Assembly (NCBI RefSeq): GCF_032854445.1
Contig: NC_088295.1
Span: forward strand, 65,515,249 to 65,579,248
Length of the DNA stretch: 64,000 nucleotides
DNA from: Liolophura sinensis
Taxonomy: Eukaryota; Mollusca; Polyplacophora; Chitonida; Chitonidae
Direction: 5' to 3'
Positions 43,690 through 56,700 of the stretch are shown in pieces. The notes under the pieces were generated by a model, which was given only the letters and a program-made list of their open reading frames with translations, was not told the DNA's origin and did not search any database. The translations under genes were made by a program, and so were the position numbers. Within the stretch, counting starts at the first letter, position 1. Each line of letters opens with the position of its first letter.

Positions 43690-45059
43690 TGTGTTATTAT
43701 GATAAATATGTTATTTTAATACGAGTTCAGTGCTTCAGGTTTATTCATTTCCCCCGATATATTAAACCAGTTTGATCTGCCCTTGTGATGACCTTAACGA
43801 CCTTGAGGCGATTCAGGCTCGCTGGAGCATCAGGCTCTGGGTCTCTGTGGTACCATATCAGAGACAGTATCAGATGATACAGACATACCACAGTGCCAAT
43901 AGTCAACAGTGAACATGTTTAATTTCTGCAGTAATGTGCGATCTGTGTTTGCAGTTGTTTCGAGACAGGTCGAGACTGAGCACAACTAAAGCATTGGATG
44001 AGGAGCATATGTTACTGACGACAGTATCATCTACGGTTATGAACATTTCGTGGTGTCACGGCATGTGGTGTAAAATTTGTTACTTTTCAAAACCACTAAT
44101 AATCCAATGTCAGAAAAAAAACCTAACCAACAAACAGAAAACCTTTCAGTATAAGAGCATATTTTTATAAGAATGTTTTTTAACAAAAGAAAGGGTTTCT
44201 CAAACTTTGTGGAGAGTTATTCAAACAGTTTTTTGCTGGGAAGTGTCCAGTATAAGCGAAGCAAGATAACCAGTTTTGATAGTTTACCATTTGACCATAA
44301 TCTTGTTCTAGTTTCTTCTCCGGCAGTACGTGGGGAGGTCTGCCAACAACCTGATGCTGATCGTGAGTTTCTTGCAGATGTATGATCAATCAGTCGTCAG
44401 GTTAATCACTGACTTTCCCCTATGTAAAAATTAGGTGCGATATATACCTCAGTGGTAACGTCAATCACTGAATATCCCTTATGAACAATTTATATGCTAA
44501 ATCCCTGAGTGGTAACGTCAATCACTGAATATCCCCTATATGAGCAAATTAGACTGGATATCCCCCAGTGGTAACCCAGAATTCTACTAGTTGTGTGATC
44601 CCTCAGTCGTCATTTTTATTTCATTTCCCCAATGGACAAATTAGATGTAAGATCCTTCAGTTGTGACGTCGATTAATAACGGGGTTTGCTGCTACTGTCA
44701 GGTCATTCACCAATGTTGAAGGCTTGTAAGGTATCTGGCGAAGATCTGTTTATTGCTTTTATCGCTTTGATTTCCCCCACCGCCGTAGTATACATTTAAG
44801 TAAAAACTCTGGAGCACGATGTTAAACAGTCTACCGAGGTGTAAGGTCCTTCAATAGCAGATAATAACTATGGTCTATCAGTTACAGGTATTACCCCTAT
44901 ATGACTATGTACAAAATAAATGTGTTGGTGGCTGATAGTCAAGCTCTCGATGTACCCAATGTGAAGACTAGATCTTGGTTCCTTACTGTTAATCATCGTT
45001 GTCTGGTGATAAGTAGCCCGGTATGAATTGTCACATTGCGTACATTTATATACATGGTT
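43690..45059. other. Gene-poor sequence with degraded SINE pieces and a loose repeat
   Basis: Two degraded sense SINE pieces occur at about 44310-44385 (GTACGTGGGGAGGTCTGCCA) and 44770-44830. Between about 44395 and 44700 a diffuse repeat of CAATCACTGAATATCCC and CAGTGGTAACGTCAATC recurs every 75 bp or so (three to four times). No gene was recognised. Confidence 0.5.
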
Positions 45060-45262
45060 TTAATTATTTGTCTGGCGTTTTACGTCGTTCTCAAGAACAA
45101 CGGCGCCCAGCATTGTGATTGAAGGAAATCGGACAGAGCCCTTGAGGCACTCACGACTATCCGCAGGCTGCTGACAGACCTTCCCATGCACGATTGGAGA
45201 GAAAGCCAAAACGTGTAAGATTTGACCTCACGGCACCTGCATCGGTGGGAGGCTTATATCGC
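45060..45262 (-). mobile_element. SINE, old and divergent, antisense
   Basis: GGCGTTTTACGTCGTTCTCA, GGCGCCCAGCATTGTG, CGCAGGCTGCTGACAGACC and TGACCTCACGGCACCTGC follow the order of the family but with many differences. Confidence 0.82.
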
Positions 45263-45604
45263 GTATACAAATGTTCTCTATGTCTGATTTATGTATATAT
45301 CCCTGAAGGCTTATTTAATGTTTAATGTAAACCTGATCCGTTTTCCAACTTGCTGATGTGAAACAACTCGACCAATCCCTAAAACGCAAAATGCCCTTTG
45401 TTTTGCTGTAATAGTCAGAGTTTTGTTTTCAAGTTTCATGTTAATCTGCATTACACGGGAGTGGTGTTTATTTATGTAAAATTATTTAGAATTCGCTCTT
45501 GTGATCTGAAGGCATTGCGTTTTGGGGTCGCCACTTCCGAGCTCTACCCAACCGACGATCCCAACCGCCTTAAGTATAAGAGTTAAACCTTCTTCAACGG
45601 CGCG

Positions 45605-45870
45605 TAATATTTATTCATTTATTTACTTATTTATTTATTTGATTGGTGTTTTGCACCGTATACAAGAATATTTTATTTAAACGACTGTGGCCATCATTAT
45701 GGTTTGAGGAAACCGAGCACAGTGTGGGAGAAACCCACGACCATCCGCAGGTTGATGGAAGGCTTTCCCACGTACAGTCGGAGAAGAAGCCAGCGTCAGC
45801 TCACAGCGACCGCCTTGGTGAGAGGCTTCTGATTCATTTGGCGCGTTGTGCCTCGGCCGCGGAGGCCCCC
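45605..45870 (-). mobile_element. SINE, full length, antisense
   Basis: Runs from TTATTTATTTATTTGATTGG through TTTTGCACCGTATACAAG, CGCAGGTTGATGGAAGG and CAGCTCACAGCGACCGCC to GCCGCGGAGGCCCC. The flanks CGGCGCGTA (45598-45606) and CGGCGCATA (45870-45878) are a plausible 9-bp target duplication with one mismatch. Confidence 0.9.
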
Positions 45871-45879
45871 GGCGCATAG

Positions 45880-47285
45880 CACATATATCAAATACAGGTA
45901 AATAAGCAAATACATTTTCTTGGAAGCAGTAGGTTTTCCTTGAGAGCTCATTTCATGAGGATTGTCTTAAAGTTTTCCCTGCCGTGCCTCAAGCCTATTT
46001 TTTCCTTTGAGCGGCGCGTTGAGGGTGGTACCTTAATTGATAACTGACAATATCAGACTAACAGTGATGTATCACTTTATAGCGCCGCTTAACAGACAAG
46101 TCGGAGCGTCAATGTAAGCTACGAAATAGATGGGCCCAAAGCGTACTTCACGTCGGTTTTGCGGGAATTCCCTGGTTGACTAAACGTCGACTGTACACCA
46201 ATTTATTGAAATAGTCCAAATGTACACATTTATTTACTATACATTTGAACCGCTGAATTCAGTGGCCTAATAATTTGAGTGATGTTTTATTTTATTTTTG
46301 TATCAATTTTTCTTTCTATTTATCGCCCCTCTTAGCGATAGTTTGTTTCTGAAATCAAGTCTTTTTGTGTAAATAGCGGCACAAATAAGATTTCCCAACT
46401 TACAAAGTCAAATGTAGGTCAGTTATGCGTGTAGACTTCATTTGAAGATTCGTTGGAAGGTAAATATTGGAAGACGATCAAATGATGGTTTGCAATGACA
46501 TTTTCTAGATCCACAGCAAATTGCGTTTCTCCCAGAAACCGAAACAATAGAGTTTATCGAGAAGAATCTTTTTTCTTTTTCTTCCACTAACAACTCAAAA
46601 CCCAACGAGTGGCCGCCTCAGCTTGATTCTGACAGAGAATATCTCTAACCTGCTTATCTGGTCTCGCTCGACGGACTGTTAAATTTGATGGACGCAGTGA
46701 AAATTGAAATTTCACTCTTCGTTTGGTAACAGGCCATATTGTAGTCGAGTTCCGTCCATCTTTGTCTACTGACGGCGAGTTGATTGTGTTTGGCTGAGGC
46801 CAGATCCATCAAGGCTAAGACAGCCTGAGCCGCTGTCCCTTCTCTCCTACCCCCATGCCTAATTGCTGCCTGTGTACAGTACAGAAAAACGTAAAAACAA
46901 CCTAGCTTGTTATTGCCATTGATTTTCCAATGGCAACCCGGATGCGTTTAGTCCAACTTCATTTCTACTCTGCACAATTACACCATTCCCTGCCAGCAGA
47001 AGTTAGACGATAGTTTTCTGAAAAAAGGCATCCTACAAGATGCGAATGCGGTGCAGAGGGGGGCATTACTTAGCACACTTTTTGGACAAATTTCGTGTTT
47101 TAGTTTCAGAACTGTGTTACGATTAAACAATGGTATATTTCCTTATAGTACCAGCTCTTAAATGCAACTGCTTCTGTCTACATACACGTGTTACCTGCTT
47201 TGCTATGTCTTTGACCATCAGGAAGCCGATTAATGGCCAAAAGCAACTATTCAGCTATGACCCATGTTGAACTCAAACTGTAGCA
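45880..47285. other. Gene-poor sequence
   Basis: No gene, RNA gene or transposon was recognised in this 1.4-kb stretch. Confidence 0.5.
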
Positions 47286-48060
47286 TGGGTCGCAAACCAC
47301 CACCGCACTCAAAGATCGCGTATTGTCCAGCAAAAGACATCACCATACTCAAGCAACACGTAGAGTGCAGAGGAAACAACCACCATACTCAAAGATAGCG
47401 CATAGTCCTGAGAAAATCAGCGAGGTACTCATGGATTGCGCACAGTGCGGAGGAAACCATCAGAGTACTCATGGACCGCGTACTGTCCAGCGGCAGCCAC
47501 CGCCGTGCTCCATGATCGTGGTGCCTGGAGAAACTCAGCGCCGTGCTCTATGATCGCGCACAGTCGGGACTCCATGAACGCGCTGTCCGGAGAAACTCAG
47601 CGCTGCACTCTATGATCGCGCACAGTCGGGAGGCAACCACAACCATACTCAAGGATGGCGCACTGTCCGGACGAAACCATCAGAGTACTCATGGACCGCG
47701 CACTGTCCAGCGGCAGCCACAGCCGTACTCCATGATGGCGCAGTCTGGAGAAGCTCAGCGCCGTGCTCTATGATCGCGCACAGTCGGGAGACTATCACCA
47801 CCGTTGTACTCACCACTGCTGTACTCTAAGATCGAACACAGTCCAGAGGAAACTACCGCCGCTCTCAAGGATTACGCACCGTCCTTCGGAAACGACCGTT
47901 GTACTCAAGGATGGTTCACAGCCCGGAGGACACTGTCGGTCGTACTCCATAGTCGCCCACTCTCCGGCGAAAATCAGCACCGTGCTCAAGGATGATACAC
48001 ACTTTGAAGAAAACCACTGTCGTACTAAAGGATCGTACATTTCGAAAAAAAAACAACAAC
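47286..48060 (+). repeat. 40-bp minisatellite with 220-bp higher-order unit
   Basis: About 19 degenerate units of about 40 bp have the form TACTCATGGACCGCGCACTG, TCCGGAGGAAACCA, then CCGCCG. The block at 47463-47570 recurs at 47683-47790, an offset of 220 bp. GC content is much higher than in the surroundings. Overlapping plus frames (47323-47553, 47543-47773, 47763-48170) arise because stops are rare in the unit. Their 220-bp spacing is not a multiple of three, so a continuous protein is unlikely. Confidence 0.9.
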
Positions 48061-50210
48061 CGGCCGTAAGCCATGATCGCGGCTTACGGCATTACGCCGT
48101 CAAATCTATCATATTTGCTTTACTTAAAATCCAAGGCAATTCTGACCTCATGTCATCTTTTAGTCTGTAAACTACAAACACCATAAGGTCAAGATCGCTA
48201 CAACATGTTTTAGTTGCGGAATGATCTCCATTAATACAGAAGTACCAGTTGCATCTCTAAGTCAGTTAGTATACTTCGATCACCGCCATCTCGAATCACC
48301 TGACGGGGTTAGAATCTTCCCAAAATAATTTATTTACTTTGTCGAAGAACCACATTCATAAGAGTGATAGTTTTGTTGTAGAATGGGTTTTAAAAAACTT
48401 GTTATATTCAGTGTCACGTTACATCAGTCATGCCATGCTGTGATAAAGCCTAATTATTGTGGATACCATTGCTCTCCCGTCATGTAAGTGAAATATTCTT
48501 GAGTACGGCGTAAAACACCAATCAAATAAATAAATAAATAAATCGTATGAAGCTGAATGTTGGTGACGATAAAGATCTGTATGTGATCATATTTTGAGCG
48601 GACAAAAACACAAGTTTTGATAAAAGTTCAGCAAATTTAGATGTCCAATAAGTTGAGAGCATATAGATACAAACTGTCCATTCTCACATTATCTACTATA
48701 TACCTGTACAGTTGAGGCGAGGGAGAAAGTCATGTTTCTTGTTGCAATTGCAACAATCAATGGACCAGGGGCAGCTCACAACACGTAATATGAGGTAATA
48801 TGAGATTCTAAATAACTTTAACATGATGGGGAAATTTGCTTTTTTGTGGCATACATTGACATATAGAAGACAGGATGGCAGGGCATGCATACGACATGGC
48901 CGAGTTTCCAGTTTATTCAGAAAAAGGAATGAGTTCAAATGTACAAATTTTAAACCTTCTAAGCGAAACATTTTAATTGTAACGGTGCTTGATTATTTTT
49001 GACTTTTTCAAACTTCAGTCTTCAGACATTTGATTAATACGAGCCCTGCCCCAGGTATCACAAAGTGATCGTACACTTAAGACAAAATTTCAAATCACTT
49101 TAAAATTTCTTATGCAACAAGGTCAAAATTTTGTTTGACAATGTGAATTATAAGGAAATTACAATAAAATAAATTTCAGCCAAAATTTCAGAAATGAACA
49201 GACCAAATTTAGTGATTGAAATTTTGACTTAAGTCTAAGATCGCTTCGTGGTCCTGGGGCCAGATCTGTAATTCTTAAAGGGAACAAGACAGTCATTTGA
49301 GCACAGATCTAACATACGGTGGGCATCCCGACAGAAAGCTGACCTTACAAATGACTGGCGCACCGGGAAGACTACAAGTGCCGTAAAAGCTCTGTGTATA
49401 CTTGAGCCTGTGTTTAGAATTGTGTTTGTGTGTGAAGCCTTGTATCGTCTTCAGTGAAGCGAGCAGTGAACAATAGCAATGTACGAGTTTGCTAATCTGT
49501 TCAGTTTCACCGGTTTACACACACTATTTACCAACTGGACATCCGAGCAGTCACACCTTAATTAATTCCGGATCTGTGTTTACGACATCTTGTCCCCGTG
49601 AATGACATAATAAATTCGGATTTTTCCTTTAATTTGAACCAGTCTATCTCATTTGGCGATGGATCAGGGGGACAATGCTGGTGTCAAGTCATGTTATGGA
49701 CCCTTTTCGCTCAGATTGATTAGCCAATGAGAGGCGGGGATGCGGCTGTCGGGATTTCATTTCCAGTGATACCCAATGGTATAAAAGCCAAGATAACCGG
49801 ACCGACCTTAACGACGTTTGTCTGCCGTTGCTCTCTAACCGCGAATGTAATTGCATGGTGGCAAGTGTGCTGCTGTCGGAATCTTCATTACCGACGGCTT
49901 AATGACAAGTAGAACTATCTAATAATCATCCAGAGAATCGTGGAAGATTTTCCAACATTTGTGTCCCTTTCTTAGAAAAGGTTGTCGATTTTTCACCACC
50001 CGGGCGATAAAAGAAAAAAGATTGTACGATCTTCACTCCTGGCTGTCGTTAGTGGAACAATTCAGTACATTACGTGAATATTTTTGGCTGTTAACATTTC
50101 CAAAAGCACTGCATTAGGCTTTGGTTACTGCCACGGAAAGATGATCTAAAGATAAGTGATTTCAACCTGGAAATGGATAACCTAAAATATATAGTGTTCT
50201 TTGTTTTATC
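48061..50210. other. Gene-poor sequence with one SINE tail
   Basis: A sense SINE 3' end lies at about 48466-48545 (GTGAAATATTCTTGAGTACG, then CAAATAAATAAATAAATAA). No gene was recognised in the remainder. Confidence 0.55.
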
Positions 50211-50473
50211 AGGAACCTCCGAGGCTTAGGGGGTTAGCACGCCAGTATGGCGCAATGACCCAGTTGCCTCTCACCAGTGCGGTCGATGTGAGTTCAAGTC
50301 CAGCTCATGCCTGCTTCCTCGCAGGACATAAGTGGAAAAGTCCGCTAGCAATATGCGGATGGTTGTGACTTTACCCCCGATTCCCTCCCACCATAACGCT
50401 GTTCGGCGTCGTATAAATGAAATATTCTTGGGTACGGCGTAAGACACCAATCCAAAAAATAAATAAATAAATT
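50211..50473 (+). mobile_element. SINE, full length, sense
   Basis: The clearest sense copy. It starts CCTCCGAGGCTTAGGGGGTT (A-box region), then GTGAGTTCAAGTCCAGCTC (B box), GGTTGTGACTTTACCCC, TCGTATAAATGAAATATTC and TTGGGTACGGCGTAAGACAC, and ends with an AATAAATAAATAAATT tail. The layout is a tRNA-related head, unrelated body and A/T-rich tail. Confidence 0.92.
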
Positions 50474-50479
50474 ACCATT

Positions 50480-51260
50480 GTAACGTTGTGCGTGTTATAG
50501 CTTTTGTTGTTTTATTTCCATAAAATTTTTTGACTAGACATATCTTTTCTTACCCTACATGTATTCTCATATTCCACACTGACCGATTTTCATACGATGC
50601 ATACGATGCATGTTATTAAAGTCTCAGTCGACACAACGCACTCTGCTGTCCTAGATTAGTCTGTACTATTGTCAGCTATACTTAGTCGTCAACAGATCAT
50701 GGTTTAAGGAAGTGTCTTTATTTGTAACTCAGGATCTTCTTTCGACATACACATGTATCGGTCAGTTAGGAAAATTCTTTCCTTGGCAATGCATTATCTG
50801 TATTAACTCATATCACCGAAATTCATTTCAACAATTACTGCGAAATAGCTTTATGTGTTGAATAGAGTCAGGAATGGTTTGTTCTTTCTTCTTTTGGTAT
50901 CCATTAATCCAAAACTGAAACGTGTGCAACATTTCTTCTATCATATCAAACCCCGACAAAAATATCCCTCACATTGCTGAAAACGTTAACAACTGGTTCT
51001 CCAGCTGAAGTCTGAAGCAGTACCACGACATCGTTTGACTCATTTATTTAGTCGTTTAATTGTGTAACGTCATGCTGAAGAATTGTCCACCGATGGCGAT
51101 CAGTTTTATAATTGAAAGAAACCACCGACCTTTGGCAATCTACATCAGAACATTCCTTCGTGTGAGGTACAAATGGTACTTGCTGCTGCGAGGTTTCACG
51201 TCTGGTGTCTTGGGCATGGTACTCATGAGTGAAGCGATCATACATACATACATACATACA

Positions 51261-51291
<31 letters not shown>

Positions 51292-51898
51292 GTACAAGTG
51301 GTCGTCAACGAACCTGAGAATGCTTAAAAGAGAGCCTGGTCGGTCGTTTCTTGTAACCAACACCCCACGAACTCCAAGATCGAGGAAATCTACCAATATG
51401 AGATTTGTCCAGTGCGCATGCCTATTGCCCGAGTGACTGATGGACAGTTGGTTCGATTTAAAATGCTCTGTGGTATTCTGTAAGAGTGCCTGATGTCCGA
51501 ATCCTCTAGTGAGGGGCGTTCACTGCACCCAGCCAAATACCTCGGGAAATTTGCCATGTAAGCTAAGATATAAATAGATCACGTTACAGGTTGCTTAGGG
51601 ATTGAAACTAGAACTCTCGCCAAAGCGCAAGAGATTCCCAGATGGTGTATATGGCTCCTGTTATGTAAAAGGAAAGTACGAACTTGTTGATTTAGTAACA
51701 AGATAGCAGAGCCATAATTATCATAATGCTTAAAATGTGCTCTTACATGTAGCAATGTATTGGTTGATATCCTTGAGGTGAATCATAAACAAAGTTATTT
51801 CACAAAAATTATGTCACAATGCCGTAATCGATAAATGGGTAGAAGGCATTTATTTGCAGTTACTCGAGCCTATCGTAGGAGGCTGATTTGGATACAAA
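50480..51898. other. Gene-poor sequence with (CATA)n
   Basis: No gene was recognised. A (CATA)n microsatellite of about 50 bp at 51237-51288 creates false frames rich in Thr-His or Cys-Met-Tyr-Val. Confidence 0.6.
51237..51288. repeat. (CATA)n microsatellite
   Basis: About 13 uninterrupted CATA units. Confidence 0.98.
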
Positions 51899-52100
51899 AG
51901 ACATACAGCACAGAGACTAAAACCAAGACAGCTGCGGCAGTGTGATAGTTGGCAAACGGTCACGCGTAACGGGTGAACACGGCCTCTTGTTAATTGTATC
52001 CTCAGAGTTTTATTCTAACTGTTAATGTAAATGTTTAAGTACTAGCAAATCTAACTGTTAATGTAAATGTTTAAGTACTAGCAAATTACACACCCTGTAC
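51899..52100 (+). mobile_element. Unclassified dispersed repeat, copy 2, with internal 36-bp duplication
   Basis: Shares GTGTGATAGTTGGCAAACGG, GTAACGGGTGAACACGGCC and AATGTAAATGTTTAAGTAC with 41165-41325 and 56525-56700. Inside it, 52015-52050 is repeated exactly at 52051-52086 (CTAACTGTTAATG to CTAGCAAAT). Confidence 0.75.
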
Positions 52101-52499
52101 AATTCATAACCCCATGTAGGTAATAGCCCAGTGTGGAATGTCCTTTCTCAGCCAAATAGCCGTATAGAATGGTGTGATTCAGATATCATATTCCATAATA
52201 TAATAGACCAGACAGTGTATGTCTTATAACTAATGCCTTTCTCACGTGGATGGTAGCGCCGAACTGAACCCTGTCATTCGGTTTCTTGATCTCATAACTG
52301 CTATGTCTGTCATTATTCCAAATAACACCAATTTTTACCGACTTTTCTTGAAATGACCTAAATTATCTGGGAAGCGACTTACAGAATCGGGCGGCAACCT
52401 ATATAATTCAGGCTGTAGCATATAGATCAAGGAAATATCCCATATTTATCCACGGGTTGGAATTTAATAATACAGGTAGTGACCTTCATAACTTAAAGT

Positions 52500-52728
52500 G
52501 GTGGCCTGTAAAATCATTGCTCAGTTCGCTGTGAGTTCAAATCCAGCTAATGCTTCCTTTCTGGCCGTACGTGGGATGGTCTGTCAGAAACCTGCGGATG
52601 ATCGTTGGATTCCTCCGGACTCTACCCGGTTTCCTCCCCCCCCCCCCCATAATCCTGATCGCCGTCGTATAAGTGAATTATTCTTGAGTATGGCGTAAAA
52701 CACCAATGAAATAAATAAATAAATAAAA
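52500..52728 (+). mobile_element. SINE, sense, head truncated
   Basis: GTGAGTTCAAATCCAGC, GCCGTACGTGGGATGG, a run of C near 52637-52650, TCGCCGTCGTATAAGTGAAT, TTGAGTATGGCGTAAAACAC and an AATAAATAAATAAATAAAA tail. Confidence 0.9.
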
Positions 52729-52826
52729 TGATTGTTAAGATCGAAGGTGTTGCGGATCGAGTATAGGCCTACGACGCAATGAGACAATAATTAGGCTGAC
52801 TAACTTACTCAAACATCAAATTCAAA

Positions 52827-52832
52827 TTTATT
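52827..52832 (-). promoter_or_regulatory. Candidate polyadenylation signal of the mGluR gene
   Basis: The minus strand reads AATAAA here (plus TTTATT), about 520 bp beyond the mGluR stop codon. It is the first exact AATAAA I noticed downstream. The 3' UTR length is inferred only. Confidence 0.3.
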
Positions 52833-53354
52833 GGAATTTTGCATTTATAGATATATATTCTTCATTGTGTGCAAGTGATAATATAAAGAGGTACAAAGTG
52901 TCAAAGTAAAAACTTCGATCAAATTGAAAAATTAAAAAAAAACAACAAATGTACCAAATCACAATCGTTCAATGGAGTTTTTTCTAAAGCGCTTACTACA
53001 AGCAAGCTATACATGTTTTCAATGCATCCTTCATATAGCGAATTTTGGTCGTCACACAATGACGACTGGGTCATTTGTCGCTGCATGGACCATGCACTAT
53101 AAAGGGAATGGAATCAGTGTCGCTGTGATGAACAATACACAGTAAACAGTTCTCACTGTGGAATGTGTGAATAAAATGAGAGGGTGTGGGACAGAAAAAG
53201 AGAGATTGACAGCACCATAGCGAGTCCATTTTATCCACTTACAACAAAGGGTAAGTGGTAAACTAGAAAAGTAGATGCCATTTTCCCCTGCCATGACATA
53301 AAAAGCGTAGAGGAATACTGAATGGGGTCGTATATAAGCTGCTGGGAGCCAGTA

Positions 53355-54705
53355 TCATACGTCACTTGTCTGAACAGACGACAGATCCAACTCGAGACCT
53401 TTCGCTTTCATATACTGATGAAAGTCACTGACACTCATTTCTTCGTCATCCAGCAGCTTAAGTCCGTGCACTGATAAGTTCTCTAGCGATTTTATGGAGG
53501 ACGCCTCGTCGCTACAACTGCTTTGACTGAAGGCACTGATTCGGCGGATTCGACCCGAGAAAGGGTGCAGTGCTGAAACATCCTCTTCGGCAGTCTGCTC
53601 AGTGGGAGAGGCCTGTAGCATCGGGTAAATGTCTTTGGTAGGTTTAACAACAACAGCTGCAGTACTCTCCTCTGAATCTCTGTAAACAACCGGTCCGTTT
53701 GACTTGGCAATTGCCCTTGGATACGAGGACTGCGGTGTGTCATAGACCGCCGCAGCTTCGGGGTAAGAAGTTCTGCTGGTGGCAAAATTTGAAGCCCCAT
53801 TAGAGGATGAGTTGAGTAATGAGTTAGGGCTCCTAGGCCCACGCATTTCGCCGTCTATAATACTGATCCCCGATATATGACTCTGTTCGTCCATGGAAGT
53901 CACAAGTTCGTGCAAATCATCGAAATATTCGTATTCTTGCTCTTCCGACTGACTGTCACAGTCACTAAACGTCATTTCAGTCACAGAATTGCTGCTAGAT
54001 CGCGGTAAGAGCGGTGAGTGATCGTGTGATATGCGCATACATGACCCGTCTATAACCGGTTCCAGATGCTGACAAGCCCGCCCCTTAACGCTCAAGTATT
54101 TTATTTTGCCCTTAGAGTCGTGGTTTTCGGGCAGGCGATATACTGTAGTCTTGAGCGGAGCGTCTGGATGGCGTTTTCCTGACGGTCTTGGTGAAAGAGA
54201 GCGATTCCTAGTGCGATCGGCAGACGTCTTTGACTTGGCCCTTCTCCGTAAATGCGGATAAAACTGAATAAGGAGGTCGTCACCTGTTTGGCACGCACTG
54301 TCATGACGAAGAGGAAAACTGAATCTTTCCTTCTTACTGCCGCGAGAGCTGATGGGAGACGATTCGTCCCTTGAGCTAATCGTACTTAGCTCTTTTAACT
54401 CCATATCGTCACCGTTTTTAGCCACGTCCAGAAAAGTTTTTGGGAAGTCTTCCAAGTCGTTGTTGTCATTCTTCGCATGCGCGCTGTAATCTTTCGTTTT
54501 CCTTTGGTTTCCGTTGTACGTATTCCAGCTGGGTTTCTGTTTCACTTGCGGCTGCACGACGTCAGACCGGGAATACCGGTACACGTTAGGAACCGACATT
54601 CTCTGTCGGTAGGTATTAGCCGGAAGTGTGCCTCTCCGATTCTTGTTCCGGTAACGATCGAAGAAAGTCTTTTGTCTGTGAACAGCCACGTTGTCCTTTC
54701 GTTCA
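53355..54705 (-). CDS. mGluR: mGluR terminal exon: cytoplasmic tail
   Basis: A 1351-bp last exon: one base completes a split Arg codon and 449 codons follow, then a stop. The acceptor is TATATTTTCAG just above 54705. Phase (two bases upstream, one here) matches the donor of the seven-transmembrane exon at 58275, which is why I join them rather than treat the 463-codon open frame as its own gene. The tail is low-complexity and hydrophilic, with basic juxtamembrane sequence (KTFFDRYRNKNRRG), a basic patch (HLRRRAKSKT), an acidic stretch (SEEQEYEYFDD) and a conserved-looking end (SDFHQYMKAKGLELD). The last residues SDV fit a class I PDZ ligand (S/T-x-hydrophobic). No PPxxF Homer motif is visible, only FPKTF. 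Long tails are usual in group I receptors. Confidence 0.82.
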
Positions 54706-56524
54706 CTGAAAATATAAAAAAAATCGAAAAAATTATTTTCGAACATTTTCTATGTCTTTTGTTTTGTAACTTTTCAAAATACCACCGTCGACAGTTTTGA
54801 ACAACGGGGACATTTTGCAAAATTAAGTTAAAATGGGATATAAAACTGTTTTCAGTGGCATATCACGTGCAGCCCCTTTTTGTGGATTTCATTCATGCAG
54901 AAATGGCTACTTTGTACACGTCCTACACAAACATTACCCCATTCTTGAAGCTCATCTATAAGACAAGTCAAAATTTAATACGACTTTAAAATCCTTTATT
55001 CTTACCTGATTTTTACTGTAAAACTCGTCTGCAGACATTATTACAAAGAAACATTTTATCAAATGGCATTTTCTTGGCACAGGTTATTTAAACCTGACAT
55101 TATCATGTTTATTACTACCATTAACACATTGCTTTTATAAGAGTAGTAATGTGTGCTAGCTCATGTTAGAGGACATAATTAAGACGTACTCGGCTTTGGG
55201 AAAACGTTTCTTACTTTATTTCTTGCTGATTTTAAACACGAAACTATGATATTTTCTTACAAGCAATCCATATATTTCATTAAGCATGTAAAATCATATC
55301 TCGTCAAAAGCAAACAGGTTTTAAGCTCATGATTTATTTATTTGATTAGTGTTTTACGCCGTACTCGGTATTAAGCTCAGGATTAAACATAGAAAAACTA
55401 ATAGTCTTTATGTATGACACAATACATGACACAAACAAGGGGAAATTAAGCATGGGTTTTGGACGTATGTCTCTTTGACCTTCCTATGTAACAGTGTATG
55501 TTCTTCCTATGTTCCCCATGTATGTGATGACTCAATGCATTGTGTGATATGAAGGTCATGAAAGTATATTTATTGTTTATTTATTTTTCATACTGAACGT
55601 TGTAATGTTCATGGATACAGAAAAGCCTGCATGTTTCTGCCTCGTAAATAGCCTTATTAAAACAGACAGAACTGTGAAGGCTGATTCACGGTATCATACA
55701 CGTGCATATTGGCCAACAATGGGAAATTACGGGGCGTCACTTTGGGTGACTAGATCTCGTTACCAAATTCTGACAAGTCATTAGCCAGGACGCGCCCTTA
55801 CCACACGTCCAGTAGGTGGTCCGAGTTGAGCTACGTTGTATTCTGATGCAAGTCAGTGAGAGATGGTTCAACATAACGCTCGAAAATCGATCGATGCACA
55901 GCAATTTGCGATAGTCTATTAAAGCAAATAGTCGACCCGACACCGCGCGTCTGAAGGAGCAATCCAACAGGGACACTGCCGCTTTCAACTGTCAACAGAT
56001 CACCATTTTATGACCTTTATCCAAAGAATTGGACAATCCTTGGGTGACTTTCTGCCGTTTTCTTGAGATTTTTTGCGCTTTCCGGAACCCAAGGGATCTA
56101 CCCTCGAGATTCCGTTTAACATCGACGATTGTTAGACTTCACAAGCTATAGCTATTAAATCTAGAAGTCGACTATAAAACGAGATAAAGTCAAACATCTA
56201 CGAGGACGGTGTAAAGTCTATCGGACGAGCAAAGTGACAATCAGACACCAGCTGCAGACAGAGTTGCGCCTGCCCAAGACGATAATAAACAGTTAATGCG
56301 TAGGCCCAATTTTCTTTTTGAAGGCGGTATGCAAACGATATCAGATTCCAGGAGATTTGTTTCAAAATTTATTACACGTTTAGGTGTAAAGAAGCATGGC
56401 GAAAAAGCGTAACTGTAAAAATATTTCAGGATTCCGATATCTGAGAGAATAAAGTAAAACGCGTTGCGCCAGTGCCACGATGTTTAGATGTAATAACACT
56501 TATAATTTATAAAATATACAAGAC

Positions 56525-56700
56525 TTCACCGTGGAGAGTAAAACCAGAGCAGCGCCAACTGACGATTTGATCGTTTGCAAATAAATGATCACAGGTGAAC
56601 GGCGAAATCCGGCCTCTAGTCAATTTTATTTCAGATAGTGCCTTGTTCTAACTGACCATGTAAATGCTTAAGTAGTAGCAGCTTACATTCCCTAGAACTA
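56525..56700 (+). mobile_element. Unclassified dispersed repeat, copy 3
   Basis: Shares GAGTAAAACCAGAGCAGC, GGTGAACGGCGAAATCCGGC and CATGTAAATGCTTAAGTAG with the copies at 41165 (inverted) and 51899. Confidence 0.7.

Noticed and set aside
50211-50310. tRNA gene
   Set aside because: The A- and B-box-like sequences belong to the SINE head. No cloverleaf with acceptor stem was found.
51048-51317. Thr-His and Cys-Met-Tyr-Val repeat frames
   Set aside because: They are translations of the (CATA)n microsatellite.
53355-54746. The 463-codon frame as a stand-alone gene starting at its own Met
   Set aside because: Its first codons are the pyrimidine-rich acceptor and intron sequence. The phase and distance fit it as the tail exon of the mGluR.
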